Below, one piece after another: positions 1 through 11,638 of a DNA stretch of 64,000 nucleotides (position 1 is the first letter of the stretch; every line of letters starts with the position of its first letter). The notes under the pieces were generated by a model. The model saw nothing but the letters and a program-made list of their open reading frames with translations, was not told the DNA's origin and made no database searches. Origin of the DNA: Burkholderia seminalis DSM 23518 (lineage in GTDB: Bacteria; Pseudomonadota; Gammaproteobacteria; Burkholderiales; Burkholderiaceae). The stretch is from positions 42,695-106,694 of the forward strand of contig NZ_CADFDK010000018.1 in the NCBI RefSeq assembly GCF_902832885.1, in the 5' to 3' direction. The position numbers and the translations under genes are program-made.

Positions 1-1
1 T

Positions 2-247
2 GCGCACGGCGGCGAAAGTGTCGCGCGGCTCGTCGAACGGGTGGCACGGCGGGCCGATGCGCTTGCGCGGTTCGACGAACCGCAATGGGTCGTCACGCAT
101 GCGGGCGTGATCCGCGCGTTCGCGTCTCACGTATTGCGGGTCCCCCTCGAGACGCTGCTGTCGCGGCCGGTGCCGACGGGCGGAGGTGTCTGGCTGCGGG
201 CGGACCACGGCGCGCGAGCATGGGAAGTCATGCACTGGAGCGCATAG
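2..247 (+). CDS. cobC: Alpha-ribazole phosphatase, C-terminal part (histidine phosphatase superfamily)
   Basis: Partial gene cut by the left edge; only about the last 81 residues are visible. The segment begins AHGGESVARL, matching the GGES-type motif of histidine phosphatases, and contains VVTHAGVIRA, the second conserved histidine motif of the superfamily. These enzymes remove the phosphate from alpha-ribazole phosphate in nucleotide-loop assembly of cobalamin. The assignment to CobC rather than another phosphatase rests on the neighbouring cobalamin genes. It converges on btuF with only 27 bases between stop codons. Confidence 0.75.
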   Translation, partial: AHGGESVARLVERVARRADALARFDEPQWVVTHAGVIRAFASHVLRVPLETLLSRPVPTGGGVWLRADHGARAWEVMHWSA

Positions 248-274
248 GCGCGCAATGCGCCGGCGGCGCGTGAC

Positions 275-1192
275 TCAGCGCGCCGGCCGCCGCGCCCGCG
301 CGGCATCGAGATCCTCGCACAGCGCGGCCGCGCCCTGTGCGATCCGCGGCGACGGCCGCGTCAGCAGATCGCCGTCGATCGCGAACAGGTTGTTGCGCGT
401 CACGGCCGTCAGCGCGGGCCACGCGCGCCAGCGCGCCAGGCTCGGCAGCGGTTCGTTCGAACGGGTCGCGCCGGCGCTCGTCGTCACGATCGCTTCCGGA
501 TTGGCCGCGAGCACGGCCTCGTCGGTGACGGTCGGTGCGAGCGGCTTGAGCGACGCGAACACGTTGCGGCCGCCGCATAGCTCGATCACCTCGTTGATCA
601 GGTGTGTGCCGTTGAGCGTCGTCAGCGGCCGGTCCCAGACCTGGAAGAACATCGTGACGGGCGCGCGCGCCGCGTAGCGTGTGCGCAGTGCCGCGATGTC
701 GCGCGTATAGGCGGCCGCGGCGACATCGGCCGCCGGCTGCGTGCCGAGCAGCGTGCCGAGCCTGCGCAGCGACGACGACACGTCGTCGAGATGTTTCGGT
801 TCACTGAAGAACAGCGGGATATGCAGCGCACGCAGCGCGTCGGTCTGCCGCTCGGCGTTGCCGTGCCGCCAGACGACGATCAGGTCGGGTTTGAGCGCGG
901 CGATCCGTTCGAGGTCGAGCGCCTTGTTGTCGCCGACGCGCGGCACCGCCTGCGCGGCGGGCGGATAGTCGCTGTACGTGACGGTGCCGACGAGCTTCGC
1001 CCCGCCGCCGGCTGCGTAGACGAGTTCGGTCGCGTGCGGCGCGAGGCTGATCACGCGTTGCGCGGCGGCCGGCAGCGTCACGGTGTTGCCGGCATCGTCG
1101 CGTGTGGAGACATCGGCGCGGACGAGCGGCGCGTGCGCAAGCGCGGCCAGCATCGCGACCGGCGCCCATCGGCGACATTTGCGCGGACTCAT
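275..1192 (-). CDS. btuF: Periplasmic cobalamin-binding protein (ABC transporter substrate-binding, BtuF-like)
   Basis: A 305-residue exported protein with an N-terminal signal peptide (about residues 1-26, ending LVRADV). The motif RVISLAPHATELVYAAGG and the following VPRVGDNKALDLERIAAL are typical of the periplasmic-binding fold of BtuF and other metal-chelate receptors. It would bind corrinoid in the periplasm for an inner-membrane BtuCD-type importer, which is not in this window and may lie to the left. The ATG at 1190-1192 overlaps the stop of the preceding cobD gene by four bases, so it is the last gene of the minus-strand chain cobU-cbiB-cobD-btuF and is probably translationally coupled. 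Confidence 0.85.
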   Translation of the reverse strand: MSPRKCRRWAPVAMLAALAHAPLVRADVSTRDDAGNTVTLPAAAQRVISLAPHATELVYAAGGGAKLVGTVTYSDYPPAAQAVPRVGDNKALDLERIAALKPDLIVVWRHGNAERQTDALRALHIPLFFSEPKHLDDVSSSLRRLGTLLGTQPAADVAAAAYTRDIAALRTRYAARAPVTMFFQVWDRPLTTLNGTHLINEVIELCGGRNVFASLKPLAPTVTDEAVLAANPEAIVTTSAGATRSNEPLPSLARWRAWPALTAVTRNNLFAIDGDLLTRPSPRIAQGAAALCEDLDAARARRPAR

Positions 1193-2208
1193 GCGGAGGC
1201 CTGTTGCAGCAGCGGCACGCAGTGCGCGAGCGCGTCGCCGAGGCGCCGCCATTCGGCTTCGCTGCCCGGCAGGCCGACGCGTAGGCTCGACGGTGCCGGG
1301 AAGTGCCGCGTCCAGATGCCATGCGCCGCGAGCGCCGCGTGCAGTGCCGCGGCGCGCGGGTCGTCGGTCCAGCTGAAGAGCGGCGTTGCACGAACCGCGA
1401 AGCCGTGTGCGCGCAGCAGCGCGGCCAGTCGTTCGCCGTCGGCCGCGAGCCGTTCGCGGGCGGCAGCCTGCCACGCGCGATCGTCGAACGCCGCGGTCAC
1501 GGCATGACGTGCAGGACCGCCGACCGTCCACGCGCCGAGCATGTCGCGCAGCGCGGCGATCCGTTCCGGGCTCGCGAGCACGAAGCCCGCGCGGATGCCG
1601 GCGAGCCCGTAGAACTTGCCGACCGAGCGCAGCACGACGAGCCCCGGGCGATCGACCTGCGGCGCGAGCGATTGCGACGCACCCGTATCGGCGAACGCCT
1701 CGTCGACGATCAGCGTGCCGCCGCGTGCCGCCAGTTGCGCATGCCAGCCGAGCAGGCGCTCCGCCGGCACGAATTCGGCGGTCGGATTGTTCGGATTCCC
1801 GATCATGACGTGGCGCAGCGTTGCCGGCAGCGTATCGGTGCCGATGTCGAGCGGCACGACGCGATGGCCGTGCCGCGCGAAGGCAGGCGCGTATTCGCCG
1901 TACGCGAGCGCCGCGACACCGGCGTCGCCGGCCGGCAGCAACGCGGGCAACGCGCGGATCGCGGCCTGGCTGCCGGCGACCGGCAGCACGTGTGCGGGAT
2001 CGGGCGCGCGGTAGTACCGCGCGGCGCAAGCCGCGAGGCCGTCGCCGTCGTCGGGCAGCCGCCGCCATGCGTCGGCCGGAACCGGCGGCACCGGATAGCC
2101 GACCGGATTGATGCCGGTCGACAGGTCGAGCCAGGCGTCGTACGGAATGCCGTGACGGCGGGCGGCTTCATGCAGGTTGCCGCCGTGCGCGATGGGGGTA
2201 TCAGACAT
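1189..2208 (-). CDS. cobD: L-threonine-O-3-phosphate decarboxylase (aminotransferase class I/II fold)
   Basis: A 339-residue PLP enzyme. The start MSDTPIAHGGNLHEAARRHG contains the HGGNL...A motif of the CobD/CobC family, LSTGINPVGYP follows, and the Schiff-base lysine lies in LRSVGKFYGLAGIRAGF. It decarboxylates threonine phosphate to aminopropanol phosphate, the linker between the corrin ring and the nucleotide loop (named cobD in Salmonella, cobC in Pseudomonas). The ATG at 2208 is preferred over an upstream in-frame start because it opens the conserved family N-terminus. The start overlaps the end of cbiB by eight bases and the stop overlaps the btuF start. Confidence 0.88.
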   Translation of the reverse strand: MSDTPIAHGGNLHEAARRHGIPYDAWLDLSTGINPVGYPVPPVPADAWRRLPDDGDGLAACAARYYRAPDPAHVLPVAGSQAAIRALPALLPAGDAGVAALAYGEYAPAFARHGHRVVPLDIGTDTLPATLRHVMIGNPNNPTAEFVPAERLLGWHAQLAARGGTLIVDEAFADTGASQSLAPQVDRPGLVVLRSVGKFYGLAGIRAGFVLASPERIAALRDMLGAWTVGGPARHAVTAAFDDRAWQAAARERLAADGERLAALLRAHGFAVRATPLFSWTDDPRAAALHAALAAHGIWTRHFPAPSSLRVGLPGSEAEWRRLGDALAHCVPLLQQASA

Positions 2209-3145
2209 GATGGGTGGCCATGGCGAGTGCGCCGCTCGCGACCAGCAGCGCGAGCCACAGGGCAAGCGTGCGCGTGACGAGCGACTGCGCGGCGACGATG
2301 TGAAGGGCGGTGGCCGAGGCGCCCGTGCCGAGCGCCGGGCGATCCTCGATCTCGCCGTGATAGACGGCCGGACCGCCGAGCTGCACGTTCAGGCTGCCGG
2401 CGCCCGCTGCCATCACGGGGCCCGCGTTCGGGCTGTCCCAGTGACGCGCCTGCGTGCGCCAGCAGTGCCATGCGGCGGCCGTGTCGCCGAGCAGTGCGTA
2501 GCTCGCGGCCGTGAGGCGGGCGGGCAGCCAGTTCAGCGCGTCGTCGAGACGCGCGGCGGCCCAGCCGAAGGTCAGGAAGCGCGGCGTGCGGTAGCCCCAC
2601 ATCGCGTCGAGCGTGTTCGCGAGCCGGAACAGCAGCGCGCCGGGACCGCCCGCGACGACGAACCAGAAGAGCGCGCCGAAGATCGCGTCGTTGCCGTTCT
2701 CGAGCGCCGATTCGACGGCCGCGCGCGACAGCGCGCCTTCGTCCGCGTCGCTCGTGTCGCGCGACACGATGCGGGCGGTCAGCGTGCGGGCGGCGGCGAG
2801 GTCGTGCCGCAGCAGCGCGGCGGCGATCGGCGCGACATGGTCGGCGAGGCTCTTCGCGCCGAGCGCGAACCACAACAGCGCGACGTGCAGCGCGGCCGCG
2901 AACGGCCACGGCAGCACGGTGACGAGCCATGCCGCGACGGCCACCGGCGGCACGACGGCCGCGATCCACGCGGCGACGCCGACCATGCGGCCGCGCCGGC
3001 CCGTGTTCAGCGCGCCTTCGAGGCGTGCGGCGAGGCGGCCGAACGCGACGAGCGGATGCCAGCCGGCCGGCTCGCCGAGTGCGCGGTCGACGATCGCGGC
3101 CGCGACCGCGAGCATCGCGACGACGGGCAGCGACAGCATCAGCAT
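2201..3145 (-). CDS. cbiB: Adenosylcobinamide-phosphate synthase, integral membrane
   Basis: A 314-residue membrane protein of the CbiB/CobD family, which attaches aminopropanol (phosphate) to adenosylcobyric acid. Visible features are the hydrophobic N-terminus [16 protein letters not shown], the motif EPAGWHPLVAFGRLA, SRDTSDADEGALSRAAVESA, and the late motif DSPNAGPVMAAGAGSLNV, all hallmarks of the family. Several membrane segments can be read (about residues 50-85, 145-165 and 290-308). The chosen ATG (3143-3145) overlaps the end of cobU. Pseudomonas nomenclature calls this gene cobD. Confidence 0.88.
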   Translation of the reverse strand: MLMLSLPVVAMLAVAAAIVDRALGEPAGWHPLVAFGRLAARLEGALNTGRRGRMVGVAAWIAAVVPPVAVAAWLVTVLPWPFAAALHVALLWFALGAKSLADHVAPIAAALLRHDLAAARTLTARIVSRDTSDADEGALSRAAVESALENGNDAIFGALFWFVVAGGPGALLFRLANTLDAMWGYRTPRFLTFGWAAARLDDALNWLPARLTAASYALLGDTAAAWHCWRTQARHWDSPNAGPVMAAGAGSLNVQLGGPAVYHGEIEDRPALGTGASATALHIVAAQSLVTRTLALWLALLVASGALAMATHHV

Positions 3146-3693
3146 GACGATGCTCCGGCCTTCAGGTCGAGCGGCAACCCGGCGACGAGCAGCGTCACGC
3201 GCGTCGCGAGCGCGGCAACGCGCTGGTTCAGGCGCCCGAGTTCGTCGACGTAGCGGCGCGTGACCGACCCGAGCGGCACGACGCCGAGCCCGATCTCGTT
3301 GCTGACGACGATCACCTTCGCGCGTGCGCCGCGCAATGCGTGCTCGAGACGGTCGGCCTGGGCCGCGTACTGCGCATCGTCGAGCGGTGCGCCGTCGGCC
3401 GGGCACAGCAGGTTCGTGAGCCACAGCGTCAGGCAGTCGACGAGCAGGCACGCGTGCGGATCGTCGAGCCGCGCGAGGGTGCCCGCGAGATCGACGGGGG
3501 CATCGGCGAAGCCCCAGTCGGCCGGCCGGCGCGCGCGGTGATGCGCGATGCGCTGCGCGAATTCGGCATCGGCGGCGATCGCGGTCGCGATGTAGGTGAC
3601 GGGGCGGCCGCTGTCGGCGGCGAGCCGCTCGGCATGGGCGCTCTTGCCCGAGCGCGCGCCGCCGAGGACGAAGGTGAGGTCGTGCGGAATCAT
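3139..3693 (-). CDS. cobU: Adenosylcobinamide kinase / adenosylcobinamide-phosphate guanylyltransferase
   Basis: A 184-residue cytosolic protein with an N-terminal P-loop GGARSGKS (about residues 11-18) and the family segment [16 protein letters not shown], followed by [14 protein letters not shown] and [13 protein letters not shown]. The family phosphorylates adenosylcobinamide and converts it to the GDP derivative for nucleotide-loop assembly. It is the first gene of the minus-strand chain and is divergent from cobQ, the two starts being 74 bases apart. It is called cobP in Pseudomonas. Length is normal. Confidence 0.9.
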   Translation of the reverse strand: MIPHDLTFVLGGARSGKSAHAERLAADSGRPVTYIATAIAADAEFAQRIAHHRARRPADWGFADAPVDLAGTLARLDDPHACLLVDCLTLWLTNLLCPADGAPLDDAQYAAQADRLEHALRGARAKVIVVSNEIGLGVVPLGSVTRRYVDELGRLNQRVAALATRVTLLVAGLPLDLKAGASSC

Positions 3694-3730
3694 CGCGTGA
3701 TTGTAACGGCGCGCGCGACCCGTCGCGGGC

Positions 3731-3736
3731 GATAAT
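3731..3736 (+). promoter_or_regulatory. Candidate -10 element (GATAAT) for cobQ
   Basis: GATAAT matches the sigma-70 -10 consensus at five of six positions and lies in the 74-base divergent region between cobU and cobQ. It overlaps an in-frame ATG at 3735, which argues that translation begins at 3768 instead. No convincing -35 hexamer is visible. No cobalamin-riboswitch-sized leader fits in this short region. Confidence 0.4.
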
Positions 3737-3767
3737 GCGGCCTTTGCTTAGCGACGACCTTGACACG

Positions 3768-5270
<1,503 letters not shown>

Positions 5271-5352
5271 CGCGCGGGCGGCCGGCTCTCGCTTTTTCCG
5301 CCCGATCGCGTACAACAGAGGAGGGCGGAGGTCCGCCCGGAGGTGTGCGACG

Positions 5353-5490
5353 ATGAAGGCTCGATGGTGGTGGAGCGTGCTGCTCGCGGCGCTGCTGGGC
5401 GTGTCGGCGGTGGCGCACGCATGCGATTCGCCGGCGCCCGGCGGCCCGTCCGGCTCGGGCGACGCGACTCAAGGCAAGCGCGGCTACTGA
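5353..5490 (+). CDS. Small exported protein of unknown function (45 residues)
   Basis: A 46-codon frame opens at an ATG preceded by GGAGGT nine bases upstream. The product begins MKARWWWSVLLAALLG, a textbook short signal peptide, and has a probable signal peptidase I site after AVAHA. The predicted mature part is only about 22 residues, starts with Cys-Asp and is rich in Gly, Pro and Ser. A strong rho-independent terminator follows 11 bases after the stop. The signal peptide, ribosome site and terminator together argue that it is real. The residues before the cysteine (A-H-A) do not fit a lipobox, so lipoprotein status is doubtful. I do not recognise a family. Confidence 0.6.
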   Translation: MKARWWWSVLLAALLGVSAVAHACDSPAPGGPSGSGDATQGKRGY

Positions 5491-5501
5491 CGTATCGCAA
5501 C

Positions 5502-5527
5502 GGGCATGATCGGTCATGCCCTTTTTT
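5502..5527 (+). terminator. Rho-independent terminator
   Basis: A perfect eight-base-pair stem GGGCATGA/TCATGCCC closes a TCGG tetraloop (5510-5513) and is followed directly by TTTTTT. It lies just after the 45-residue exported protein gene and ahead of the DoxX gene. Confidence 0.85.
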
Positions 5528-5638
5528 AATCCGATTCGTTCCTGTTTGGAGATAGTTAAAGCGAATTGGCGTGTTTATCGGTCGAAATGATTCGAATAGA
5601 GTGCGATCCATTCTCATCCACTCATGAAGGAATCCGCC

Positions 5639-6052
5639 ATGAACGCCAATCGCCTGAACGATTTCGCCGCGACACTGTTGCGAGTCACGCTCGGTGTGCT
5701 GTACCTCGCGCACGTCGCGCAGAAGGTGTTCGTCTTCACGCTGCCCGGCACCGCGCAGTTTTTCGCGTCGATCGGCCTGCCGGGCTGGCTCGCCTACCTG
5801 ACGACGTTCGTCGAGCTGGCGGGCGGCCTCGCGCTGCTCGCGGGCGTGCGCGTGCGCGTCGCCGCGCTCGTGCTGCTGCCGTTCATGCTCGGCGCGACCG
5901 CCGCCCATCTGCCGAACGGCTGGAGCTTCGCGTCGCCGCACGGCGGCTGGGAATATCCGGCGTTCTGGGCCGTCACGCTGGCCGTGCAGGCGCTGCTGGG
6001 CGGCGGCGCGTTCGCGATCGGCGCGCCGGAGGCCGCGGTCCGGCGCGCGTAA
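5639..6052 (+). CDS. DoxX family membrane protein
   Basis: A 137-residue inner-membrane protein with four hydrophobic segments. The first is ATLLRVTLGVLYLAHVAQK, later ones include LTTFVELAGGLALLAG and AALVLLPFMLGATAAH, and the family region WSFASPHGGWEYPAFW precedes the last segment. This matches the DoxX/DoxD-like family, linked in different organisms to quinone or sulfur redox and to oxidative-stress complexes; the exact role here is unknown. The ATG at 5639 has AAGGA about seven bases upstream and is preferred over an in-frame ATG at 5624. The about 110 bases before it are AT-richer than the surroundings and probably hold its promoter. Confidence 0.8.
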   Translation: MNANRLNDFAATLLRVTLGVLYLAHVAQKVFVFTLPGTAQFFASIGLPGWLAYLTTFVELAGGLALLAGVRVRVAALVLLPFMLGATAAHLPNGWSFASPHGGWEYPAFWAVTLAVQALLGGGAFAIGAPEAAVRRA

Positions 6053-6189
6053 GTCGGACGAAAGTGGTGCGCGGATCGGCGCAACCCGTTCCGGTGACAC
6101 CCCGTTTGCCGATATCATCGCTCCCTGTATCCGCAATCGAGCGGCGCCAGCCATGCGGCCGGCGCCGCGTGGCTTCTTCGGGGGAATTC

Positions 6190-6858
6190 ATGACGGTGAT
6201 CGTGGTGGCGAATCCGAAGGGCGGCGTGGGCAAGAGCACGCTGTCCACCAATCTTGCCGGTTATTTCGCGGCGCAGGGCGCATGGGTCGCGCTCGCCGAC
6301 CTGGACCGGCAGCAGTCCGCGCATGCGTGGCTCGACCTGCGGCCGGCCGGCCTGCCGCCGATCGAGGCGTGGGATCTCGACCCGGACGCGCCGTCGAAGC
6401 CGCCGCGCGGCCTCGAATATGCGGTGATCGACACGCCGGCGGGCCTGCACGGCACCCGCCTCAACCTCGCGCTGCAACTGGCCGACAAGGTGATCGTGCC
6501 GCTGCAGCCGTCGATGTTCGATATTCTCGCGACCCAGCAGTTTCTGGAGCGCCTGGCCGGCGAGAAGGCCGTGCGCAAGGGCAGCGTCGAGGTCGGGATC
6601 GTCGGGATGCGGGTCGACGCGCGCACGCGCTCGTCCGACCAGCTGCACCGCTTCGTCGAAGGGCTCGGCCTGCCGGTGCTCGGCTACGTGCGCGACACGC
6701 AGAACTACGTGCAGATCGCCGCGCACGGCCTGACGCTGTGGGACGTCGCGAAGAGCCGCGTCGAGAAGGATCTCGAACAGTGGCGGCCGATCGTCGAATG
6801 GGCCGAGCGCCGGCCGCCGAAGGCGGAAAAGGCCGAGAAGGTCGCCAAGGCCTCCTGA
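6190..6858 (+). CDS. ParA/MinD-type ATPase, orphan
   Basis: A 222-residue ATPase with a deviant Walker A motif at the N-terminus (NPKGGVGKST, about residues 8-17), the switch region ADLDRQQSA and the Walker B-like segment YAVIDTPAGL. It belongs to the ParA family of chromosome, plasmid or cargo-positioning ATPases. It has no DNA-binding N-terminal domain, and no parB-like or cargo gene is adjacent, so its partner is unknown. The C-terminus is a lysine/glutamate/alanine tail (about residues 205-222). TATCAT at 6113-6118 is a possible -10 element. The start is fixed by the Walker A position and a GGGGGAATTC ribosome site. Confidence 0.85.
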   Translation: MTVIVVANPKGGVGKSTLSTNLAGYFAAQGAWVALADLDRQQSAHAWLDLRPAGLPPIEAWDLDPDAPSKPPRGLEYAVIDTPAGLHGTRLNLALQLADKVIVPLQPSMFDILATQQFLERLAGEKAVRKGSVEVGIVGMRVDARTRSSDQLHRFVEGLGLPVLGYVRDTQNYVQIAAHGLTLWDVAKSRVEKDLEQWRPIVEWAERRPPKAEKAEKVAKAS

Positions 6859-6890
6859 GCGCGCAGCCGCCGCGCGCGCACGACGAAACG

Positions 6891-6930
6891 AAAAGGGCCG
6901 GATCCCGTGCAGTACGGGATCCGGCCCTTT
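6891..6930. terminator. Bidirectional rho-independent terminator
   Basis: A perfect 14-base-pair stem (6895-6908 with 6914-6927, loop GCAGT) is preceded by AAAA and followed by TTT. It sits between convergent parA and panD and can serve both. Confidence 0.85.
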
Positions 6931-6950
6931 GTCCGTGGGCGGCAGCCGGG

Positions 6951-7337
6951 TTACGTCCAGTTCTGCGTCGGCACGTGATCGCGGTGGCCCTTGATCTTGT
7001 TGCCGTCGTCGATGAACACGAGCTTCGGCTTCCAGCCGGCCTGCAGTTCGGCTTCGTCGACCATCGCGAACGCTGCAATGATCACGAGGTCGCCGAGCTG
7101 CGCGCGGCGCGCGGCCGAGCCGTTCAGCGAGATCATCCCGCTGCCGCGCTCGCCCTTGATCGCGTACGTCGAGAAGCGCTCGCCGTTGTTGATGTTCCAG
7201 ATGTCGATTCGTTCGTTTTCGACGATGTTCGAGGCTTCGAGCAGGTCTTCGTCGATCGCGCACGAACCTTCGTAGTGCAGTTCGCAGTGCGTGACCGCCG
7301 CACGGTGGATCTTCGATTTGAGCATGTGGCGCTGCAT
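6951..7337 (-). CDS. panD: Aspartate 1-decarboxylase proenzyme
   Basis: A 128-residue pyruvoyl enzyme that makes beta-alanine from L-aspartate for pantothenate synthesis. The self-cleavage site is visible as Gly24-Ser25 in HYEGSCAID; Ser25 becomes the pyruvoyl group. Other conserved stretches are [33 protein letters not shown] and VIIAAFAMV. Length matches the Burkholderia enzyme. It follows panC on the same strand with a 44-base gap, consistent with one operon; the convergent terminator lies just beyond it. Confidence 0.95.
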   Translation of the reverse strand: MQRHMLKSKIHRAAVTHCELHYEGSCAIDEDLLEASNIVENERIDIWNINNGERFSTYAIKGERGSGMISLNGSAARRAQLGDLVIIAAFAMVDEAELQAGWKPKLVFIDDGNKIKGHRDHVPTQNWT

Positions 7338-7381
7338 GGTGTCTCCGTGATGCGATATGAGAGGCGCGGGCGGGCCGCCCG

Positions 7382-9358
<1,977 letters not shown>

Positions 9359-9547
9359 TCAGAAGTTCTGGTAGTAGACGTACGACGTTTGCTTCACGCG
9401 CGATTCCTGCTGCTCGGCGCGCTCTTCGAGATCGATCGGCTGCTTGTCCCACAGCAGGGAACGGCCCTTGCGCTGCTCTTCTTCGAGCGTCGGCTTCTGC
9501 TGCTTGAGCTGGTTCAGGAATTGCGTGACGTCGGACTGGTACGGCAT
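9359..9547 (-). CDS. DUF3460 family small protein
   Basis: A 62-residue, very polar protein beginning MPYQSDVTQFLNQLKQ and ending SRVKQTSYVYYQNF. It matches the DUF3460 family of betaproteobacteria, of unknown function, which is commonly found directly upstream of scpA. No signal peptide or membrane segment is present. The stop lies four bases before the scpA GTG, so this is probably the first gene of the scpA operon. Confidence 0.8.
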   Translation of the reverse strand: MPYQSDVTQFLNQLKQQKPTLEEEQRKGRSLLWDKQPIDLEERAEQQESRVKQTSYVYYQNF

Positions 9548-9795
9548 GGCTGGATCTTCCGTTTCGGGCGGCGCACGATGCGCCGGATTCGCGATGGCGG
9601 GATTTTACCGCATCGCGGGGAACAGCCGGCGCCAATCGCGCGTCGAATCCGCGGGTCGGCCGCCGGCGTGCGGGGTTCGGCGGTCGTGCCGGACCCTGCA
9701 CTCTTTCACAATCGTTTGGCTTTGGCGCCCGCGCCCTGTGGTCAAATACAGGGTTTTCCACGAAACCGTAACAATCCAGGACGGCGAGGTCATAT

Positions 9796-11610
9796 TTGGC
9801 GGGGCAGTCGAACCAGCAAGCACCTACGGTGCATCACGCGGGTCCGCGCGTGGCGCGCGGTCGCGCCGGCGCCGCGGCCGGCATCGCGCGGGCGGCCCTC
9901 GCCGGGTGCCTCGCCGCGTGCTTCGCGCTGCCGGCCCACGCGAAGTACGACGTCGACATCGACGCGCCGCGCTCGATCCGCAAGCTCCTCAAGTCGCATC
10001 TCGATATCGCGCGCTTCGCGAAGCGCGACGACATCAGCGACGACCAGTTCGACTTCCTCGTGACCGCCACGCCGCAGCAGGTGCGCGACCTGACCGCGAC
10101 GGCCGGCTATTTCTCGCCGGTCGTGCGGACCGACGTGCGCACGCGCGACGGCAAGCGCGACGTGCGCATCGCGGTCGATCCGGGGAAGCAGACCGTCGTG
10201 TCGACGGTCGACCTGACGTTCAAGGGGCCCGTCGACACCGAGGATCCGAAGCAGGAGGCCGCGACCCGTTTCGCGTTCTCGCTGAAGCCGGGCGACCCGT
10301 TCACGCAGTCCGACTGGGACGGCGCGAAGGACGCGGCGCTCAGGCAGCTGCAGTCGCGCCGTTATCTCGGCGCGAAGATCGCGTCGTCCGAGGCACGCAT
10401 CGATCCGCGCACGCAGCGCGCGACGCTCGCGGTCACGTTCGACAGCGGCCCGACGTTCACGATCGGCAAGGTCGACGTGGACGGCGTGCGCCGCTATCCG
10501 GAGAAGATCGTCACGAACGTCAATCCGCTGTCGGAAGGCGAGATCTACGACGTGCGGCGGATCACCGAACTGCAGCGGCAGTTGCAGAACACGCCGTACT
10601 ACGCGAGCGTCGCGATCGACGTCGGCGACGATACGTCGAAGCCCGAGCGCACGCCCGTGCACGTGAAGGTCAGCGAGTTCCCGTACAACAACATCCGCGG
10701 CGGCGTCGGCTTCGCCACCGATACCGGGCCGCACGTACAGGGCTCCTACACGTATCTCGACACGTTCGGCGCCGCGTGGCCGCTGACGGTGTCGGGCCGG
10801 CTCGACCAGATCCAGCAGTACGGGCAGGTCCAGCTGTCGATGCCGCCGGGCGAGAAGGGTTGGACCAACAGCCTGCTCGCGTCCTATACGAATACCAACG
10901 TGTCGGACACGCGCATCTACAGTGCGCGGGTCGGCGCGCAGCGCACGCGCACCGGCCAGTTCATCGACTATTCGTATTCGCTGATGTTCTACCAGGACCG
11001 GCTCGACCAGAACAGCGCGGGGCCGACCACGAGCCGCGCGCTGGTGCCGCAATGGGCATGGACGCGCCGCAACGTCGACGATCCGCTGTTCCCGCGTTCG
11101 GGGAACCTGATCCACGCGGAGGCCGGCTTCGCGGTGAAGGGCGTGCTGACCGACCAGAGCTTCATCCGCGGCTACGCGCGTGGGCAGCAGTACCTGCCGG
11201 TCGGCAAGCGTGACCTGTTCGTGTTCCGCGCGGAGCTCGGCGGCGTCTTCACGAGCGGCAGCTCGACCGGCGTGCCGGCGTCGCTGCTGTTCCGCGCGGG
11301 CGGCTCGAACTCGGTGCGCGGCTACGGTTACCAGAGCATCGGCAACAGCGTGGGCGGCTCCGTGCTGCCCACCAAGTACCTGATGACGGGCACCGCCGAA
11401 TACCAGCACTGGTTCAACCGCGACTGGGGCGCCGCGACCTTCTTCGACATCGGCACCGCGACCGATGCGTGGGGCGAGCGCGTGTTCTACCCGGGTGTTG
11501 GCGTCGGCGCGCGCTGGCGCAGCCCCGTCGGCCCGATCAACGTCGACGTCGCGTACGGGCTGCGCAACCATAGCGTGCGCCCGTACCTGACGCTCGGCAT
11601 CGCTTTCTGA
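9796..11610 (+). CDS. tamA: Translocation and assembly module outer-membrane protein TamA (BamA/Omp85 family)
   Basis: A 604-residue Omp85-superfamily protein: signal sequence (about residues 18-49, ending LPAHA), POTRA-like repeats (about 50-280) and a C-terminal 16-strand-type barrel. Barrel motifs include GGVGFATDTGPH, FRAGGSNSVRGYGYQSIG (the conserved VRGY loop) and the terminal strand PYLTLGIAF. TamA pairs with TamB to insert autotransporters and other outer-membrane proteins. The listed start is TTG at 9796 with GGCGAGGT upstream; GTG at 9829 is a plausible alternative that would leave a more compact signal peptide. tamB follows after 28 bases. Confidence 0.9.
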   Translation: MAGQSNQQAPTVHHAGPRVARGRAGAAAGIARAALAGCLAACFALPAHAKYDVDIDAPRSIRKLLKSHLDIARFAKRDDISDDQFDFLVTATPQQVRDLTATAGYFSPVVRTDVRTRDGKRDVRIAVDPGKQTVVSTVDLTFKGPVDTEDPKQEAATRFAFSLKPGDPFTQSDWDGAKDAALRQLQSRRYLGAKIASSEARIDPRTQRATLAVTFDSGPTFTIGKVDVDGVRRYPEKIVTNVNPLSEGEIYDVRRITELQRQLQNTPYYASVAIDVGDDTSKPERTPVHVKVSEFPYNNIRGGVGFATDTGPHVQGSYTYLDTFGAAWPLTVSGRLDQIQQYGQVQLSMPPGEKGWTNSLLASYTNTNVSDTRIYSARVGAQRTRTGQFIDYSYSLMFYQDRLDQNSAGPTTSRALVPQWAWTRRNVDDPLFPRSGNLIHAEAGFAVKGVLTDQSFIRGYARGQQYLPVGKRDLFVFRAELGGVFTSGSSTGVPASLLFRAGGSNSVRGYGYQSIGNSVGGSVLPTKYLMTGTAEYQHWFNRDWGAATFFDIGTATDAWGERVFYPGVGVGARWRSPVGPINVDVAYGLRNHSVRPYLTLGIAF

Positions 11611-11638
11611 CCGTACCGCTTCATCGACGACGAACCGC

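Noticed and set aside
3735-3767. Upstream ATG as the start of cobQ
   Set aside because: It lies inside a GATAAT promoter-like element; the ATG at 3768 gives a normal N-terminus.
3694-3767. Cobalamin riboswitch upstream of the cob genes
   Set aside because: The divergent region is only 74 bases, too short for the roughly 200-base riboswitch, and no B12-box-like sequence was noticed there.
5343-5555. A 70-codon frame overlapping the small exported protein in another frame
   Set aside because: It lacks a signal peptide and runs through the terminator hairpin; the 45-residue frame has better support.
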